Shown: positions 36,182 to 44,687 of the stretch, piece after piece
How positions within the stretch are numbered: position 1 is the stretch's first letter
How the letters are laid out: every line of letters begins with the position of its first letter
Source of the DNA: Sphingobium subterraneum
GTDB taxonomy: Bacteria; Pseudomonadota; Alphaproteobacteria; Sphingomonadales; Sphingomonadaceae
Assembly (NCBI RefSeq): GCF_014199435.1
Contig: NZ_JACIJP010000001.1
Coordinates: 806,001-870,000, forward strand
Direction: 5' to 3'
Length of the DNA stretch: 64,000 nt
Translations under genes and position numbers: made by a program
Notes under the pieces: generated by a model
Seen by the model: only the letters and a program-made list of their open reading frames with translations
Databases searched by the model: none
What the model was told of the DNA's origin: nothing

Positions 36182-37393
36182 TCAATAAATCGGGGTAAGC
36201 GGAGCATGGCCCAGCAGGATGCGGCCATAGGTTTCTGCGCTGGTTTCGAGAAGCATGAGACCATGCATGTTCATGGCCCGAATGTCGCGCGCGGCCCGTT
36301 GGATTGGGCTACGGGTCGACAGTCCTGATGCACCGCCATTCATGAACAGGCTGTCGACCGCTTCGAGCAGGAAGCGCACGGCGAGCGAACAGTCGACGCG
36401 AATGCGCCCCCGCAACTCGATCGGCATATCTTCGTCGCGGTCGGCGTAGGCGTCGATCTCGTCAGCCACGCTGTAGAGCATCAACTCTGCGGCATGGATC
36501 CGGCCTGCGGCAAGGCCCAGAGCGACCTGGTTCACCACCCATTCGTCGGAGATGTGCGGCGTGTAAACCACCTTCTTGCCAACCGCGGTCCGGCGAAATT
36601 CCGCAAGCGCGGCGCGGGCCGCTCCGAGGGCAGCGCCGCAGATGCCGATTGCCAGGACCGGACCGGACTGCCCCTTTAGCATGGCTGGTGCCTCGGGTGA
36701 ATCATAGGCGGCCGAGCGCCGATCAAGCCATGCATCGAGCTGAAGCTTGCGGTGTGCCGGCACGCGCAAATCCTTGACGGCAACCGAATTGCTGCCGGTG
36801 CCCTGCAAGCCTGCGACAAACCAGTCGTCCTTGATCTCGACGTCCGACGTGCGGACCAGAATATCGCCGTCCCCGGCAGCAACCCCATCCTTGTTAGTCA
36901 GTTCGGCGCCCAGCATCAGCCACTGCGCGTGCTGGCAGCCAGAGGCGAACGGCCATACGCCGTTGAGCAGCCAGGATCCATCAGACTGTTCCACCGCTTT
37001 CCCGCGCGGTGCGATAACCGCAGCGACGAGCGCGTCGGGGTTTTCGCCATAGACCTCCTGCCGCGCCCTTTCATCCATGTGGCACACCATCCAGCTATGC
37101 ACATGTCCAACGCCGACGACCCACCCGGTTGCCGTGCAGCCTTCCGCAATCGCCGATACGACATCCAGATGCGAACGGTAACCGAGCCCAAATCCACCGA
37201 GCGATTCTGCCTGCACGACGCGGAGCAGCTGCGCATCTCGGACAAGCTGCATATTCTCGTCCGGCACTCGACGCAGATCCTCCGCTTTCGCAGCATGGAC
37301 CCGGAGTTGATCGATAAGCCCCCGCGCACGTTGGGCGACCACAGCCGCATCGACACCTGCTTCGCGAGGGCGAGATTCCGTAAGAGTGACCAT
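36182..37393 (-). CDS. Group D flavin-dependent monooxygenase (acyl-CoA dehydrogenase fold; GraA/HsaA/HpaB-like)
   Basis: This 403-residue protein has an acyl-CoA dehydrogenase fold but lacks an obvious acyl-CoA catalytic glutamate context. VVQAESLGGFGLGYRSHLDVVSAIAEGCTATGWVVG and the C-terminal FMNGGASGLSTRSPIQRAARDIRAMNMH match two-component hydroxylases such as HsaA and GraA (resorcinol hydroxylase oxygenase). These use reduced flavin from a separate reductase; none is adjacent. Since hydroxyquinol dioxygenase and maleylacetate reductase genes follow across the TetR gene, hydroxylation of resorcinol or a related phenol is plausible. Confidence 0.8.
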   Translation of the reverse strand: MVTLTESRPREAGVDAAVVAQRARGLIDQLRVHAAKAEDLRRVPDENMQLVRDAQLLRVVQAESLGGFGLGYRSHLDVVSAIAEGCTATGWVVGVGHVHSWMVCHMDERARQEVYGENPDALVAAVIAPRGKAVEQSDGSWLLNGVWPFASGCQHAQWLMLGAELTNKDGVAAGDGDILVRTSDVEIKDDWFVAGLQGTGSNSVAVKDLRVPAHRKLQLDAWLDRRSAAYDSPEAPAMLKGQSGPVLAIGICGAALGAARAALAEFRRTAVGKKVVYTPHISDEWVVNQVALGLAAGRIHAAELMLYSVADEIDAYADRDEDMPIELRGRIRVDCSLAVRFLLEAVDSLFMNGGASGLSTRSPIQRAARDIRAMNMHGLMLLETSAETYGRILLGHAPLTPIY

Positions 37394-37437
37394 TAGATAA
37401 ACCTCTCAAGATTATTTATGATTTATAATGAGGATTG

Positions 37438-37449
37438 CTCATATATGAG
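37438..37449. promoter_or_regulatory. Palindromic operator, candidate TetR site
   Basis: CTCATATATGAG is a perfect 12-bp palindrome in the 119-bp gap between the divergent monooxygenase and TetR genes. Flanking GATTG (37433-37437) and CAATC (37457-37461) extend the symmetry loosely. Typical size and position for a TetR-family dimer. Confidence 0.5.
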
Positions 37450-37512
37450 TGATAGTCAATCTTGTTTCTTTCTTTTATCGGCCGTAAGGCGCATGTTTGA
37501 GAGGAAGGTGTT

Positions 37513-38151
37513 TTGAGCGCAGATACGACCCTAAAAATCAGCCGGATGGAACGGCGCCGCGTGCGCAACCGGGAGGCGATGATCACCGCCGGTTATCAGG
37601 TCATGTCGGAAAAGGGCATCGACGCCGCGACGATGAGCGAGATCGCTGAAATTGCGGATGTCGGCTCGGGGACGGTCTACAATTACTTCTCGTCCAAGGA
37701 CGAACTGGCCGTGGCCGTGATGGAACGGGTCATGCATCGCCTTGCGGAACGAATCGAAGCGGTCACGGACACGTTCGATGACCCGGGTCTGATTTACGCT
37801 TATGGTATTCGCAACGTGATGTTGGCGACGGTTGAGGACACGCGCTGGCGCAAGCTGCTGAACCGTTCCGAAGTCATGGCCGATGCCATGTTTCGCGTGA
37901 TGGGGCCTTATGCGATTCGTGACATTGAAGCCGCCCGCGCCGCCGGTCGCTACGCTGTCAGCAACGCCGAGCTCGTCTGGCGGATGACGACCCACGCGAT
38001 CATGGGCTTCGGGCTTGAGGTCAGCCACGGCGCACTGGGCCTGGCCGCGCTGGACGACAGCGTCGCCGCGCTGCTGGGAATGGTGGGTGTCTCGCCAGAG
38101 GCAGCGCGGGAGATCGTGCAGCGGGACTGGCCGCGCTTGCCGCCCGAATGA
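37513..38151 (+). CDS. TetR-family transcriptional regulator
   Basis: This is a 212-residue protein. The N-terminal helix-turn-helix reads RNREAMITAGYQVMSEKGIDAATMSEIAEIADVGSGTVYNYFSSKDEL. The start appears to be TTG at 37513 with AGGAAGG just upstream; an internal ATG at codon 12 is the alternative. It diverges from the flavin monooxygenase and converges on the second hydroxyquinol dioxygenase, so it probably represses the former and itself. Confidence 0.87.
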   Translation: MSADTTLKISRMERRRVRNREAMITAGYQVMSEKGIDAATMSEIAEIADVGSGTVYNYFSSKDELAVAVMERVMHRLAERIEAVTDTFDDPGLIYAYGIRNVMLATVEDTRWRKLLNRSEVMADAMFRVMGPYAIRDIEAARAAGRYAVSNAELVWRMTTHAIMGFGLEVSHGALGLAALDDSVAALLGMVGVSPEAAREIVQRDWPRLPPE

Positions 38152-38174
38152 TCCCCCGCCTCCCCAAGGCGGTA

Positions 38175-39068
38175 TTACTCCTGCGGGACCAGCACGAAAT
38201 CATATTTCAGGTGCCAGTGAGCGGAATCCAACCCAGCCGCCAGCGAACGTGCGCTCGGCTCCGTCATGTTGATCTGCGCGATCAGACTCTCCTTGACCCC
38301 GAACACGGCGTCGCTGCCGAGATAGGGGCAATCCGGCACGAACAGATGGGTCGTAACGGACCGGTACCCCGGTGCGCTGACGATGAAGTGAACATGCGCC
38401 GGGCGGTAGGGATGCCGACCCATGGCCTGAAGCAACTTGCCAACCGGCCCGTCGGTGGGGATGGGATAATAGCGCGGCTTGACCGAGCGGAACCAGAAGT
38501 TGCCATCCTCGTCAGTCTCGAACATGCCGCGAAGGTTCATCGGTGGCTGGACGTCGGCTTGCTGCACATCGTAGAAGCCTTCGTCATTGCATTGCCAGAC
38601 GTCGATGAGCGCTCCGGCAATCGGTGTGCCGTTCGCCGATGTGATGCGCCCCTCGATAAAGATCGGCTCTCCCTTGCCATCCAGGCAGAGGTTGGCGCCC
38701 AGCTCTAGACGTGGGACGTCGGCGACGTGAAACGGTCCGAGCACCGTCGTTTCGGTCGCTCCTGAAGGCTTGCGGTTGTTAATGGCGTCGACCAGCATCG
38801 AAACGCCAAGGATGTCGGACAAAAGGATATACTCCTGCCGCCAGTCGGTGGAAATCTGTCCAGTGCGGGTGAGGAATTCGATCGTGGCGCCCCACTCGGC
38901 GTCGGTCGGCTCGATTTCCTTGACGAAGGCATGCAAGTGCCGGATTGCGGCACTCATCACGGTGCGAAGCCGGGGATCGCAGTCGGACCTCATGCGGGCG
39001 ATGACCGCCTCTTCCGAGTTTTCCTCTGTGAAATAGACGGCAGGCTCAGCTTCCAACGTGTCGTTCAT
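38175..39068 (-). CDS. Hydroxyquinol 1,2-dioxygenase (copy 2)
   Basis: This is a 297-residue paralogue of the enzyme at 5512-6429 with clear but moderate divergence. The iron ligands are kept: Y166 in EGFYDVQQAD, Y200/Y201 in KPRYYPIP, H225 and H227 in RPAHVHF. Its ATG immediately follows the stop codon of maleylacetate reductase (TGAATG), the reverse of any gap-driven regulation. It ends a leftward operon that also holds dienelactone hydrolase, flavodoxin and ferredoxin reductase. Confidence 0.93.
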   Translation of the reverse strand: MNDTLEAEPAVYFTEENSEEAVIARMRSDCDPRLRTVMSAAIRHLHAFVKEIEPTDAEWGATIEFLTRTGQISTDWRQEYILLSDILGVSMLVDAINNRKPSGATETTVLGPFHVADVPRLELGANLCLDGKGEPIFIEGRITSANGTPIAGALIDVWQCNDEGFYDVQQADVQPPMNLRGMFETDEDGNFWFRSVKPRYYPIPTDGPVGKLLQAMGRHPYRPAHVHFIVSAPGYRSVTTHLFVPDCPYLGSDAVFGVKESLIAQINMTEPSARSLAAGLDSAHWHLKYDFVLVPQE

Positions 39069-40145
39069 TCATTCTCTCCTCGTTTGGATATAAGGCGGGC
39101 GGCCCGCGAAGGCGTCTTCGAGCAGCGCGCGCAGACCTTCGGCAGTGAGTGCGCGCGGGTTCCAATAAGGGTTCTCCAGCGTGGCTTCGACAGCCGTTGC
39201 GACGCCGCTTTCGGGCATCCCGATCGCTCCCAGCGCCATCTCCACGCCCAGCTCGCAGGCGAAGCGGTAAAGCCCCGTCGCGGCATCGGCCGCACCAAAA
39301 ATCCGGGCGACCGGCTTGAGATGCTCGCGCACCGCGCTTTCGTTGAACGCGGCTGCATGAGGCAGGACCGCTGCGTGCAGGGCCGCATGCGGCAAGTCGA
39401 ACATACCCCCCAAGGTGTGGCACAGCTTGTGGTGCAAGGACATGCCGACCAGCGCGAGACACGTACCGCACAGCCAAGCGCCTTGAAGCGCGCGCGCCCG
39501 GGCCGGGATATCTGAGCCGTCGCGGGCGATCACCGGCAGCGCGCTCGCCAGCAGTTCAATCCCCGCTATTGCAATCGAGGAGACCAGCGGATTTCGGTCC
39601 CTTGCGTACAGCGCCTCCACCGCATGGGCGATGGCGTTCAATCCACTCAGCACCGCAGCGCCAGGGCGGACAGCAAGCGTCAAATCCACATCGTAGATCA
39701 CGCTCTCGGGAAGGATGCGCGGATCCGAGAATATCTGCTTTTGCCCATCGCGCGTCTCCCCGACAACAGGCGTGACCTCCGAACCCGCATAGGTCGTCGG
39801 GAGCACAATTTGCGGAAGATCCGTACGCAGCGCGAGCGCCTTTGATAGGCCGATCGCCGAACCGCCGCCGATCGTCACCAGTCCGTCAGCGCCGCGCGCG
39901 CGCAGGAAATGCAAGGCTTTATCGGTGACTGCGACAGGCGTATGCATCTGCGCCTCGTCGAACGTTCCCACCCATATCGGACCGAGAAGTCGCTCGATTT
40001 CGCCGGGCTGGTCGGCACGCCGACCCGCGGCGATAACTACCACACGCTGCATGTTCAGGCGGCCCGCTTCTTCCGCAAGATGCAGACGGGCACCGGACCC
40101 GAACAAAACGCGGCCCGGATTCATGGTGATGCAAAACGATTCCAT
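39069..40145 (-). CDS. Maleylacetate reductase (copy 2)
   Basis: This is a 358-residue iron-alcohol-dehydrogenase-family enzyme. It has GRVLFGSGARLHLAEEA, GGGSAIGLSKA, LPTTYAGSEVTPVVGET and HHKLCHTLGGMFDLPHAALHA, in register with copy 1 at 4443-5510. It lies 125 bp after the dienelactone hydrolase gene, and that AT-rich gap may hold a secondary promoter. Together with copy 2 of the dioxygenase it forms a self-contained hydroxyquinol-to-3-oxoadipate unit. The CoA-transferase and thiolase would come from module 1. Confidence 0.92.
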   Translation of the reverse strand: MESFCITMNPGRVLFGSGARLHLAEEAGRLNMQRVVVIAAGRRADQPGEIERLLGPIWVGTFDEAQMHTPVAVTDKALHFLRARGADGLVTIGGGSAIGLSKALALRTDLPQIVLPTTYAGSEVTPVVGETRDGQKQIFSDPRILPESVIYDVDLTLAVRPGAAVLSGLNAIAHAVEALYARDRNPLVSSIAIAGIELLASALPVIARDGSDIPARARALQGAWLCGTCLALVGMSLHHKLCHTLGGMFDLPHAALHAAVLPHAAAFNESAVREHLKPVARIFGAADAATGLYRFACELGVEMALGAIGMPESGVATAVEATLENPYWNPRALTAEGLRALLEDAFAGRPPYIQTRRE

Positions 40146-40270
40146 CTTGGCACCGACTAGGAAAAATATGAATATTATTCAAGTTTGATTACACGTCATC
40201 TTCTGGACCATGGGCAGGATATCGGGTAGCACAAGCCAAGCCTCACGAGCCGATGGCGCCGCGAGCATCG

Positions 40271-40984
40271 TCACTCCGGATTGGCAACAACCTTCGTCAG
40301 CAGCGCCAATGTGAGGCTGTCGGCGTGTTCGGCGGCGTCGCCACGGAAGGTCTGACCGCCCCGCCGGGCGAAAGCATGACCGACCCCTGGATAGGTGATG
40401 ACTTCGACACGGTCAGCCAGAGGCGCCATTGCAGTCCTGATCGCGTCCTGCGCTTCGGGTGGGCAGAGATGATCGTCCTGTGCGATATGGAGCAGCAGAC
40501 GGGCGCGGATCGCCGGCGCGGCTTCGAGAGCATTCTGGATCATCACCCCGTAATAGGATACCGCCGCAGCGATCCCACTCTGCATCGCCAACAGGTAGGC
40601 CAGCTTGCCGCCAAGGCAATATCCTACCGCCGCTATCCTGCCGTTGCTGCCAGGCAGCGCGCGCACGTGCTCGGCCGCCACCAGAGAGTCCTGAACCGCC
40701 CGCTGCTGATCCATTCCCTTCATGAGTTGCATTGCTGTTTCATAGTGGGCGGGATTACCGGGATCGAGCTCTACACCGGGCTCCTGCCTCCAGAACAGGT
40801 CCGGCGCAATTGCGTAATAGCCCACCTCGGCGAAGCGCTCGGCGATGCTGCGAATATTGGCATTGATCCCAAAAATTTCCTGCAAAACGACAACCGAACC
40901 ACCATTTGGCCGGGCGGGCATAGCAAGAAAGGCGGTGAACGTGCCGCCGTCCCGGGCCGTGAGAGTCACTGTGGAACTGTTCAT
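40271..40984 (-). CDS. Dienelactone hydrolase family protein
   Basis: This is a 237-residue alpha/beta hydrolase of the DLH family. The nucleophile is a cysteine in AAVGYCLGGKLAYL. E35 (VVLQEIFG) interacts with it, and the histidine is in YPGVGHAFARRG. The N-terminus (STVTLTARDGG) matches the fragment fused to the MFS relic at 21219. In hydroxyquinol pathways DLH can open dienelactones to maleylacetate, which the next gene product reduces. Co-transcribed with flavodoxin (26-bp gap). Confidence 0.88.
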   Translation of the reverse strand: MNSSTVTLTARDGGTFTAFLAMPARPNGGSVVVLQEIFGINANIRSIAERFAEVGYYAIAPDLFWRQEPGVELDPGNPAHYETAMQLMKGMDQQRAVQDSLVAAEHVRALPGSNGRIAAVGYCLGGKLAYLLAMQSGIAAAVSYYGVMIQNALEAAPAIRARLLLHIAQDDHLCPPEAQDAIRTAMAPLADRVEVITYPGVGHAFARRGGQTFRGDAAEHADSLTLALLTKVVANPE

Positions 40985-41010
40985 ATCTTGGCTCCTTTAT
41001 GATGGGGCGG

Positions 41011-41472
41011 TCAGTGCGCCCCGACGGCTTCGAGCCATGCTTCAGCCCATTCGATCGCCGCATCCTCGGGATATATTTTGCCCCGCGCATCATGGATGCA
41101 GATGTCGCCAATGCGGGTCGCACCAAGCTCGCTGAACAGCGCGTCGAATTTCTTGCCGCCAAACGCGAAGGTGTTGGGATAGATACTGTCGCCCAAGGCC
41201 ATCACCCCGTAGCGGACCTCAGAAAGATCGGGCCGCTCATGGGTGAGGGCAGCGTAGAACGGCTTGCCGTTGTCTGGCACCTCCCCGGTCCCGTAGGTGG
41301 AGGAGCAGATGACGAACAGCCCCCCCTGCGCAAGCGTCGCAGGAGTGGCGTTCTCCATCCGGACGATCTTTGCCGATCCGCCGCTGTCCTCGATGTAATT
41401 GGCAATTTCTTCTGCGGCGAGTTCGGCGGTGCCGCCCATGGTCGCCACAAGGATTGTGATTTCTAACGTCAA
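41011..41472 (-). CDS. Flavodoxin (MioC-like)
   Basis: This 153-residue FMN-binding electron carrier has the phosphate loop ATMGGTAELAA and the FMN loops SSTYGTGEVPDNG and ALGDSIYPNTF. It starts 3 bp after the ferredoxin-reductase stop, so the pair is probably a two-protein electron chain from NAD(P)H. The client oxygenase could be the Rieske enzyme at 21453 or an enzyme outside the window; none is in this operon. Confidence 0.87.
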   Translation of the reverse strand: MTLEITILVATMGGTAELAAEEIANYIEDSGGSAKIVRMENATPATLAQGGLFVICSSTYGTGEVPDNGKPFYAALTHERPDLSEVRYGVMALGDSIYPNTFAFGGKKFDALFSELGATRIGDICIHDARGKIYPEDAAIEWAEAWLEAVGAH

Positions 41473-41475
41473 CTT

Positions 41476-42702
41476 TCACCTGCCCTGCTGGAACTTGCGT
41501 AGGGGAACGGACTCGTCGGCGAGCATCCGTGCGTCCTGATCAAGCGCGCCGCCCGCAGCAAGCAGGCGGCGAATGATCGCCATGTCCTTGCCCCTGTTTG
41601 CGGTCAGGCCTCCGACCAGCTGACCGCGGTTAAGCTGGAACACCGATATTCCATCCTCACCCAGCGGATCGCCCCGGATCACCACCTGGTCAACCTGATC
41701 AGGGAACCCGGCCATTTGGAGGTTAAGCGATCCCTGGTCGGACCACACCCACGGCACTTCCGCCGGAGTATCGAACAGTCCCGCCATCGCCCGACCGGCA
41801 ATTTCTGCCTGAACGTTCGCATTGTGCCACGATTCCAGGCGGACCGCGCGGCCAAGCAACGGGTTGTATTGGCGCGTAACGTCGCCGGCCGCGTAGATCG
41901 CTGGATCGGACGTGCGGCAATGAGCATCAACGACGATTCCGTCGTCAACGACAAGGCCTGCCGCCTCGGCAAGATCTGTGTTCGGCCTGACCCCCACTCC
42001 TGCGACCACCATGTCAGCGGCTATGCGGTCGCCATTGTCTAGCTCGAGGAAACCCTCCCCTCCCCCGACGACCCGAGTGCCAAGACGGACATCGATCCCG
42101 CTGGTACGATGATGTCGCAGCACCAGCTCGCTCGCCTCGGTGCAGGCAAGACGGGGAAGAAGCCGGTCAGCCAGCTCTACGACGACAACCTCGCAGCCCC
42201 GTTTGCGCATCGTAGCGGCGGTTTCCAGTCCAACGAACCCGCCGCCGACAACCGCGACCCGTATGCCATTCCCAAGCCGGGCAGCGATGGCTCGGCTGTC
42301 TTCCAACGTCCGCAAAGAAAATATGCGTTCGGTGGGGAAATGGCCCAGCTCGATAGGGCGCAGCACACTACCCGTGGCGATGAGGAGAGTATCGTAGGGA
42401 AGCAGGGTCTCATTCGCGAGACGCAACGTGCGTTGGCTCCTATCGATTTCGGTGACCGGTACGCCGACTATCAGCTCGATGGCGAGCTCACGATATTGGT
42501 CTTCGGCGAGCACCCAGGGAAGCGGGCCATCCGGATCTTGGAGAAGCGCCTTGGAAAGAAGCGGCCGCTCATAAGGAAAATGGGGTTCCGCACCGATAAT
42601 GCGGATAGGACCATCAAAGTCGGCCATGCGCATCGCCCTAGCGGCGCGGGCGCCTGCCTGCCCTGCACCAATCACGAGCGCTCCCGCGCGCACGTTTCCC
42701 AT
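41476..42702 (-). CDS. FAD-dependent ferredoxin/rubredoxin-type reductase
   Basis: This is a 408-residue pyridine-nucleotide disulfide oxidoreductase family protein of the CamA/ring-hydroxylating-reductase type. ALVIGAGQAGARAARAMR binds FAD, VAVVGGGFVGLETAATM binds NAD(P)H, and YAAGDVTRQYNPLLG closes the FAD site. The ATG at 42702 follows GGGAGGGAAGGG. A far longer upstream frame is not supported. It heads the reductase-flavodoxin-DLH-maleylacetate reductase-hydroxyquinol dioxygenase operon. A paralogue is at 49364. Confidence 0.9.
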   Translation of the reverse strand: MGNVRAGALVIGAGQAGARAARAMRMADFDGPIRIIGAEPHFPYERPLLSKALLQDPDGPLPWVLAEDQYRELAIELIVGVPVTEIDRSQRTLRLANETLLPYDTLLIATGSVLRPIELGHFPTERIFSLRTLEDSRAIAARLGNGIRVAVVGGGFVGLETAATMRKRGCEVVVVELADRLLPRLACTEASELVLRHHRTSGIDVRLGTRVVGGGEGFLELDNGDRIAADMVVAGVGVRPNTDLAEAAGLVVDDGIVVDAHCRTSDPAIYAAGDVTRQYNPLLGRAVRLESWHNANVQAEIAGRAMAGLFDTPAEVPWVWSDQGSLNLQMAGFPDQVDQVVIRGDPLGEDGISVFQLNRGQLVGGLTANRGKDMAIIRRLLAAGGALDQDARMLADESVPLRKFQQGR

Positions 42703-42741
42703 CCCTTCCCTCCCGCGCACCAAATGGCCAGTTTTGATTAT

Positions 42742-42776
42742 TGACATATATCTGTCATAACGACAAGAACTAGTCA
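42742..42776. promoter_or_regulatory. Candidate MarR operator, reductase/MarR divergent promoter
   Basis: TGACA-N6-TGTCA lies at 42742-42757, and exactly 19 bp on a weaker copy CGACA-N6-AGTCA at 42761-42776. The pair is 40 bp upstream of the reductase start and 180 bp from the divergent MarR gene. The same element recurs at 43601, 44828 and 47655. Confidence 0.6.
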
Positions 42777-42958
42777 ATATATCCTGCCTTTGGTGCAATC
42801 GCGCGCAGCAGCGTATCAGGTCGAGGCAGATCAGGTCTTGACGAGCAGAGTGCTTGCCGACGAGTATCGGACCTGCGATGGCAAGGTTTGCGCAGGAGGC
42901 GCTTGCGCCGGTCCGGACTTCCGGAACATGGTCTAGAAACGGGGATAACGGAGATCGG

Positions 42959-43420
42959 ATGGCGGACGCCGACAACATTGCGCACTCACAGCGGGGCATT
43001 GTGATTACCGAGCTTATTCTGGCGGTTTTTCGCACCAACGGCCGTCTGCTTCGCGCCGGTGATAGGCTCACCAAAGATGTCAATCTGACATCGGCACGCT
43101 GGCAAATATTTGGTGCGATCGAACATAATCCCAAGACGGTTGCCCAAATCGCGCGGAACTACGAACTGACACGCCAGGGGGTTTTGTGGGTCGTTCAGGC
43201 GATGCTGAAGGAGGGACTGGTCCAGCTCCTCAACAATCCCGATCATCAAAGGGCAAAGCTCGTTGATTTCACTGAGAAGGGCCGGGAACTGTTCGACTTG
43301 GTGTCGCAGCGCCAGCGCCAGTGGGCCAATCGGCTTGCCGAAGGGTTTGAACCCGGCGACATCGAGAAGGCCCTCCAGCTCGTCGAACGTCTCGGCGAAC
43401 TCGCGATGCCGGAGGACTGA
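42959..43420 (+). CDS. MarR-family transcriptional regulator
   Basis: This is a 153-residue winged-helix protein. LTSARWQIFGAIEHNPKTVAQIARNYELTRQGVLWVVQAMLKEGLVQ is the DNA-binding domain, with NPDHQRAKLVDFTEKG as wing. ACGGAGATCGG precedes the ATG at 42959; an upstream in-frame ATG lacks one. It is surrounded by four promoters carrying the same TGACA-N6-TGTCA repeat, so it is the best candidate for the regulon's repressor. Confidence 0.87.
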   Translation: MADADNIAHSQRGIVITELILAVFRTNGRLLRAGDRLTKDVNLTSARWQIFGAIEHNPKTVAQIARNYELTRQGVLWVVQAMLKEGLVQLLNNPDHQRAKLVDFTEKGRELFDLVSQRQRQWANRLAEGFEPGDIEKALQLVERLGELAMPED

Positions 43421-43600
43421 ACCCATTTTCCGTGCGGCCTGACCTGCCGCTTTTTCGCGCGCCGACGAGCGTCAGATCTTGGAATGCAGTCCTGGAAATC
43501 GATCACCGGCACTCGAGTGAGCGTCTACGCACCTATACCTCCACCACATACCGTCGAAGGCCGCCTCGGCTCCAGCCAATCGTCGCGCAGCCACGCCAAT

Positions 43601-43635
43601 TGACAAGTTATAGTCCATATGACAGTATTTTGTCA
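43601..43635. promoter_or_regulatory. Candidate MarR operator upstream of TAXI-like gene
   Basis: TGACA-N6-TGTCA at 43620-43635 extends to TATGACA-N6-TGTCATA, a perfect 7-bp dyad. A degraded copy, TGACA-N6-AGTCC, lies exactly 19 bp upstream at 43601-43616. The strong site ends about 77 bp before the TTG start at 43713. Confidence 0.6.
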
Positions 43636-43712
43636 TAATGATCAGCTCGTGCTGTAGGCCTCTCGCTGGGCAAACGCACGCATTCGGGCGGTCGGTAATG
43701 GGAGGAACCATC

Positions 43713-44687
43713 TTGGCGATTAGCGAACCCTCGATTGCGCGCTCAGTCACGTTGCAGTTCAACGGTGATTGGGGGCAGGCAAATTTTCATCGGATCTGTT
43801 CGTGGCTCACGCAGGAATTCTGCGATCGGGCTGGGCCACGCACGCGGGTCGGTATCTGGAACATCCGGGGCGGTGGGATGGAGCCGCTTCAGGCGGTGCA
43901 GGACGGTGAACTGGATCTTTGCATAGCAACACCGGCCATGATGATCGGCGATGCAATCTCGGGGAACGGCCTGTTCGAAGGCCAGGCCATGCCCGACCTG
44001 CGTGCTCTGGGAGTCATCCCCCAGAATGACCGTATGGTCCTGGCGATCGATCCCCGCTTCGAAATCTCCTCGTTTGAGGAATTGCGCGCGCGGAAACCCG
44101 CGCTGCGCATTGCCACCTCCACCGATGACGGCAGCAACTTCATAGGCCGGGTCGCCCGTCATTTCATGGCAGCGCACGGCATCGACGAAGCGGTTCTACG
44201 CTCGTGGGGCGGAAGCTACGTGGTAGCTCACCGGCCTGAGCAATCGCTGTTCCGGATGCAGGACGGAGAGGTCGACGCCGTGCTGCAAGAAGCCATCATG
44301 ACCCCATGGTGGCGCGATGTGGTAGAAGCCGGCAAGGCAATCCCGCTACCAGCCGAGCCCGCCGCAATCGATCGACTGGTGGAAACATTCGGCTACCGAC
44401 GGAATGCACTCCCAGCAGGATTCTGGTCCAATTTTGATCGCGATCTGCCTGCTGTGGACTTCTCGGATTTCGTCATCGTCGTCCGCAACGACATGCCCGC
44501 AGACATCGCACATCTTTTGACCTGGTGTCTTGTAGAGACGCGCTCGGTGATCGAGGCGCAATACCGGCACATTCCACCCGAACGCAGCCCGATTACCTAT
44601 CCGCTTGTCCCTGCCAACATGTGCAAGGCGCCCATCCCGCTGCACGCCGGAGCCGAGCAATATTATCGCGAGACAGGCGTAATCTGA
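43713..44687 (+). CDS. TAXI/PBP2-fold protein without signal peptide
   Basis: This is a 324-residue periplasmic-binding-protein-fold protein of the TAXI type: WNIRGGGMEPLQAVQDGELDLCIATPAMM, TSTDDGSNFIGRVARHFMAAHG and the C-terminal PIPLHAGAEQYYRETG. TTG at 43713 is favoured, with GGGAGGAA 5 bp before it; the ATG at 43698 overlaps that site. Either start lacks a secretion signal, and no TRAP membrane genes are nearby. It is therefore probably cytosolic. Some PBP2-fold proteins are enzymes (4,5-dihydroxyphthalate decarboxylase), so an enzymatic or ligand-sensing role is possible. Confidence 0.7.
   Translation: MAISEPSIARSVTLQFNGDWGQANFHRICSWLTQEFCDRAGPRTRVGIWNIRGGGMEPLQAVQDGELDLCIATPAMMIGDAISGNGLFEGQAMPDLRALGVIPQNDRMVLAIDPRFEISSFEELRARKPALRIATSTDDGSNFIGRVARHFMAAHGIDEAVLRSWGGSYVVAHRPEQSLFRMQDGEVDAVLQEAIMTPWWRDVVEAGKAIPLPAEPAAIDRLVETFGYRRNALPAGFWSNFDRDLPAVDFSDFVIVVRNDMPADIAHLLTWCLVETRSVIEAQYRHIPPERSPITYPLVPANMCKAPIPLHAGAEQYYRETGVI

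Noticed and set aside
38175..40145. Recent duplication of the hydroxyquinol dioxygenase and maleylacetate reductase pair
   Set aside because: The two copies differ at many positions, have opposite gene order details and different neighbours, so a recent tandem or transposed copy is unlikely.
42703..43134. Long N-terminal extension of the ferredoxin reductase frame
   Set aside because: It covers the MarR promoter and operator and has no conserved sequence; a strong ribosome site marks the start at 42702.
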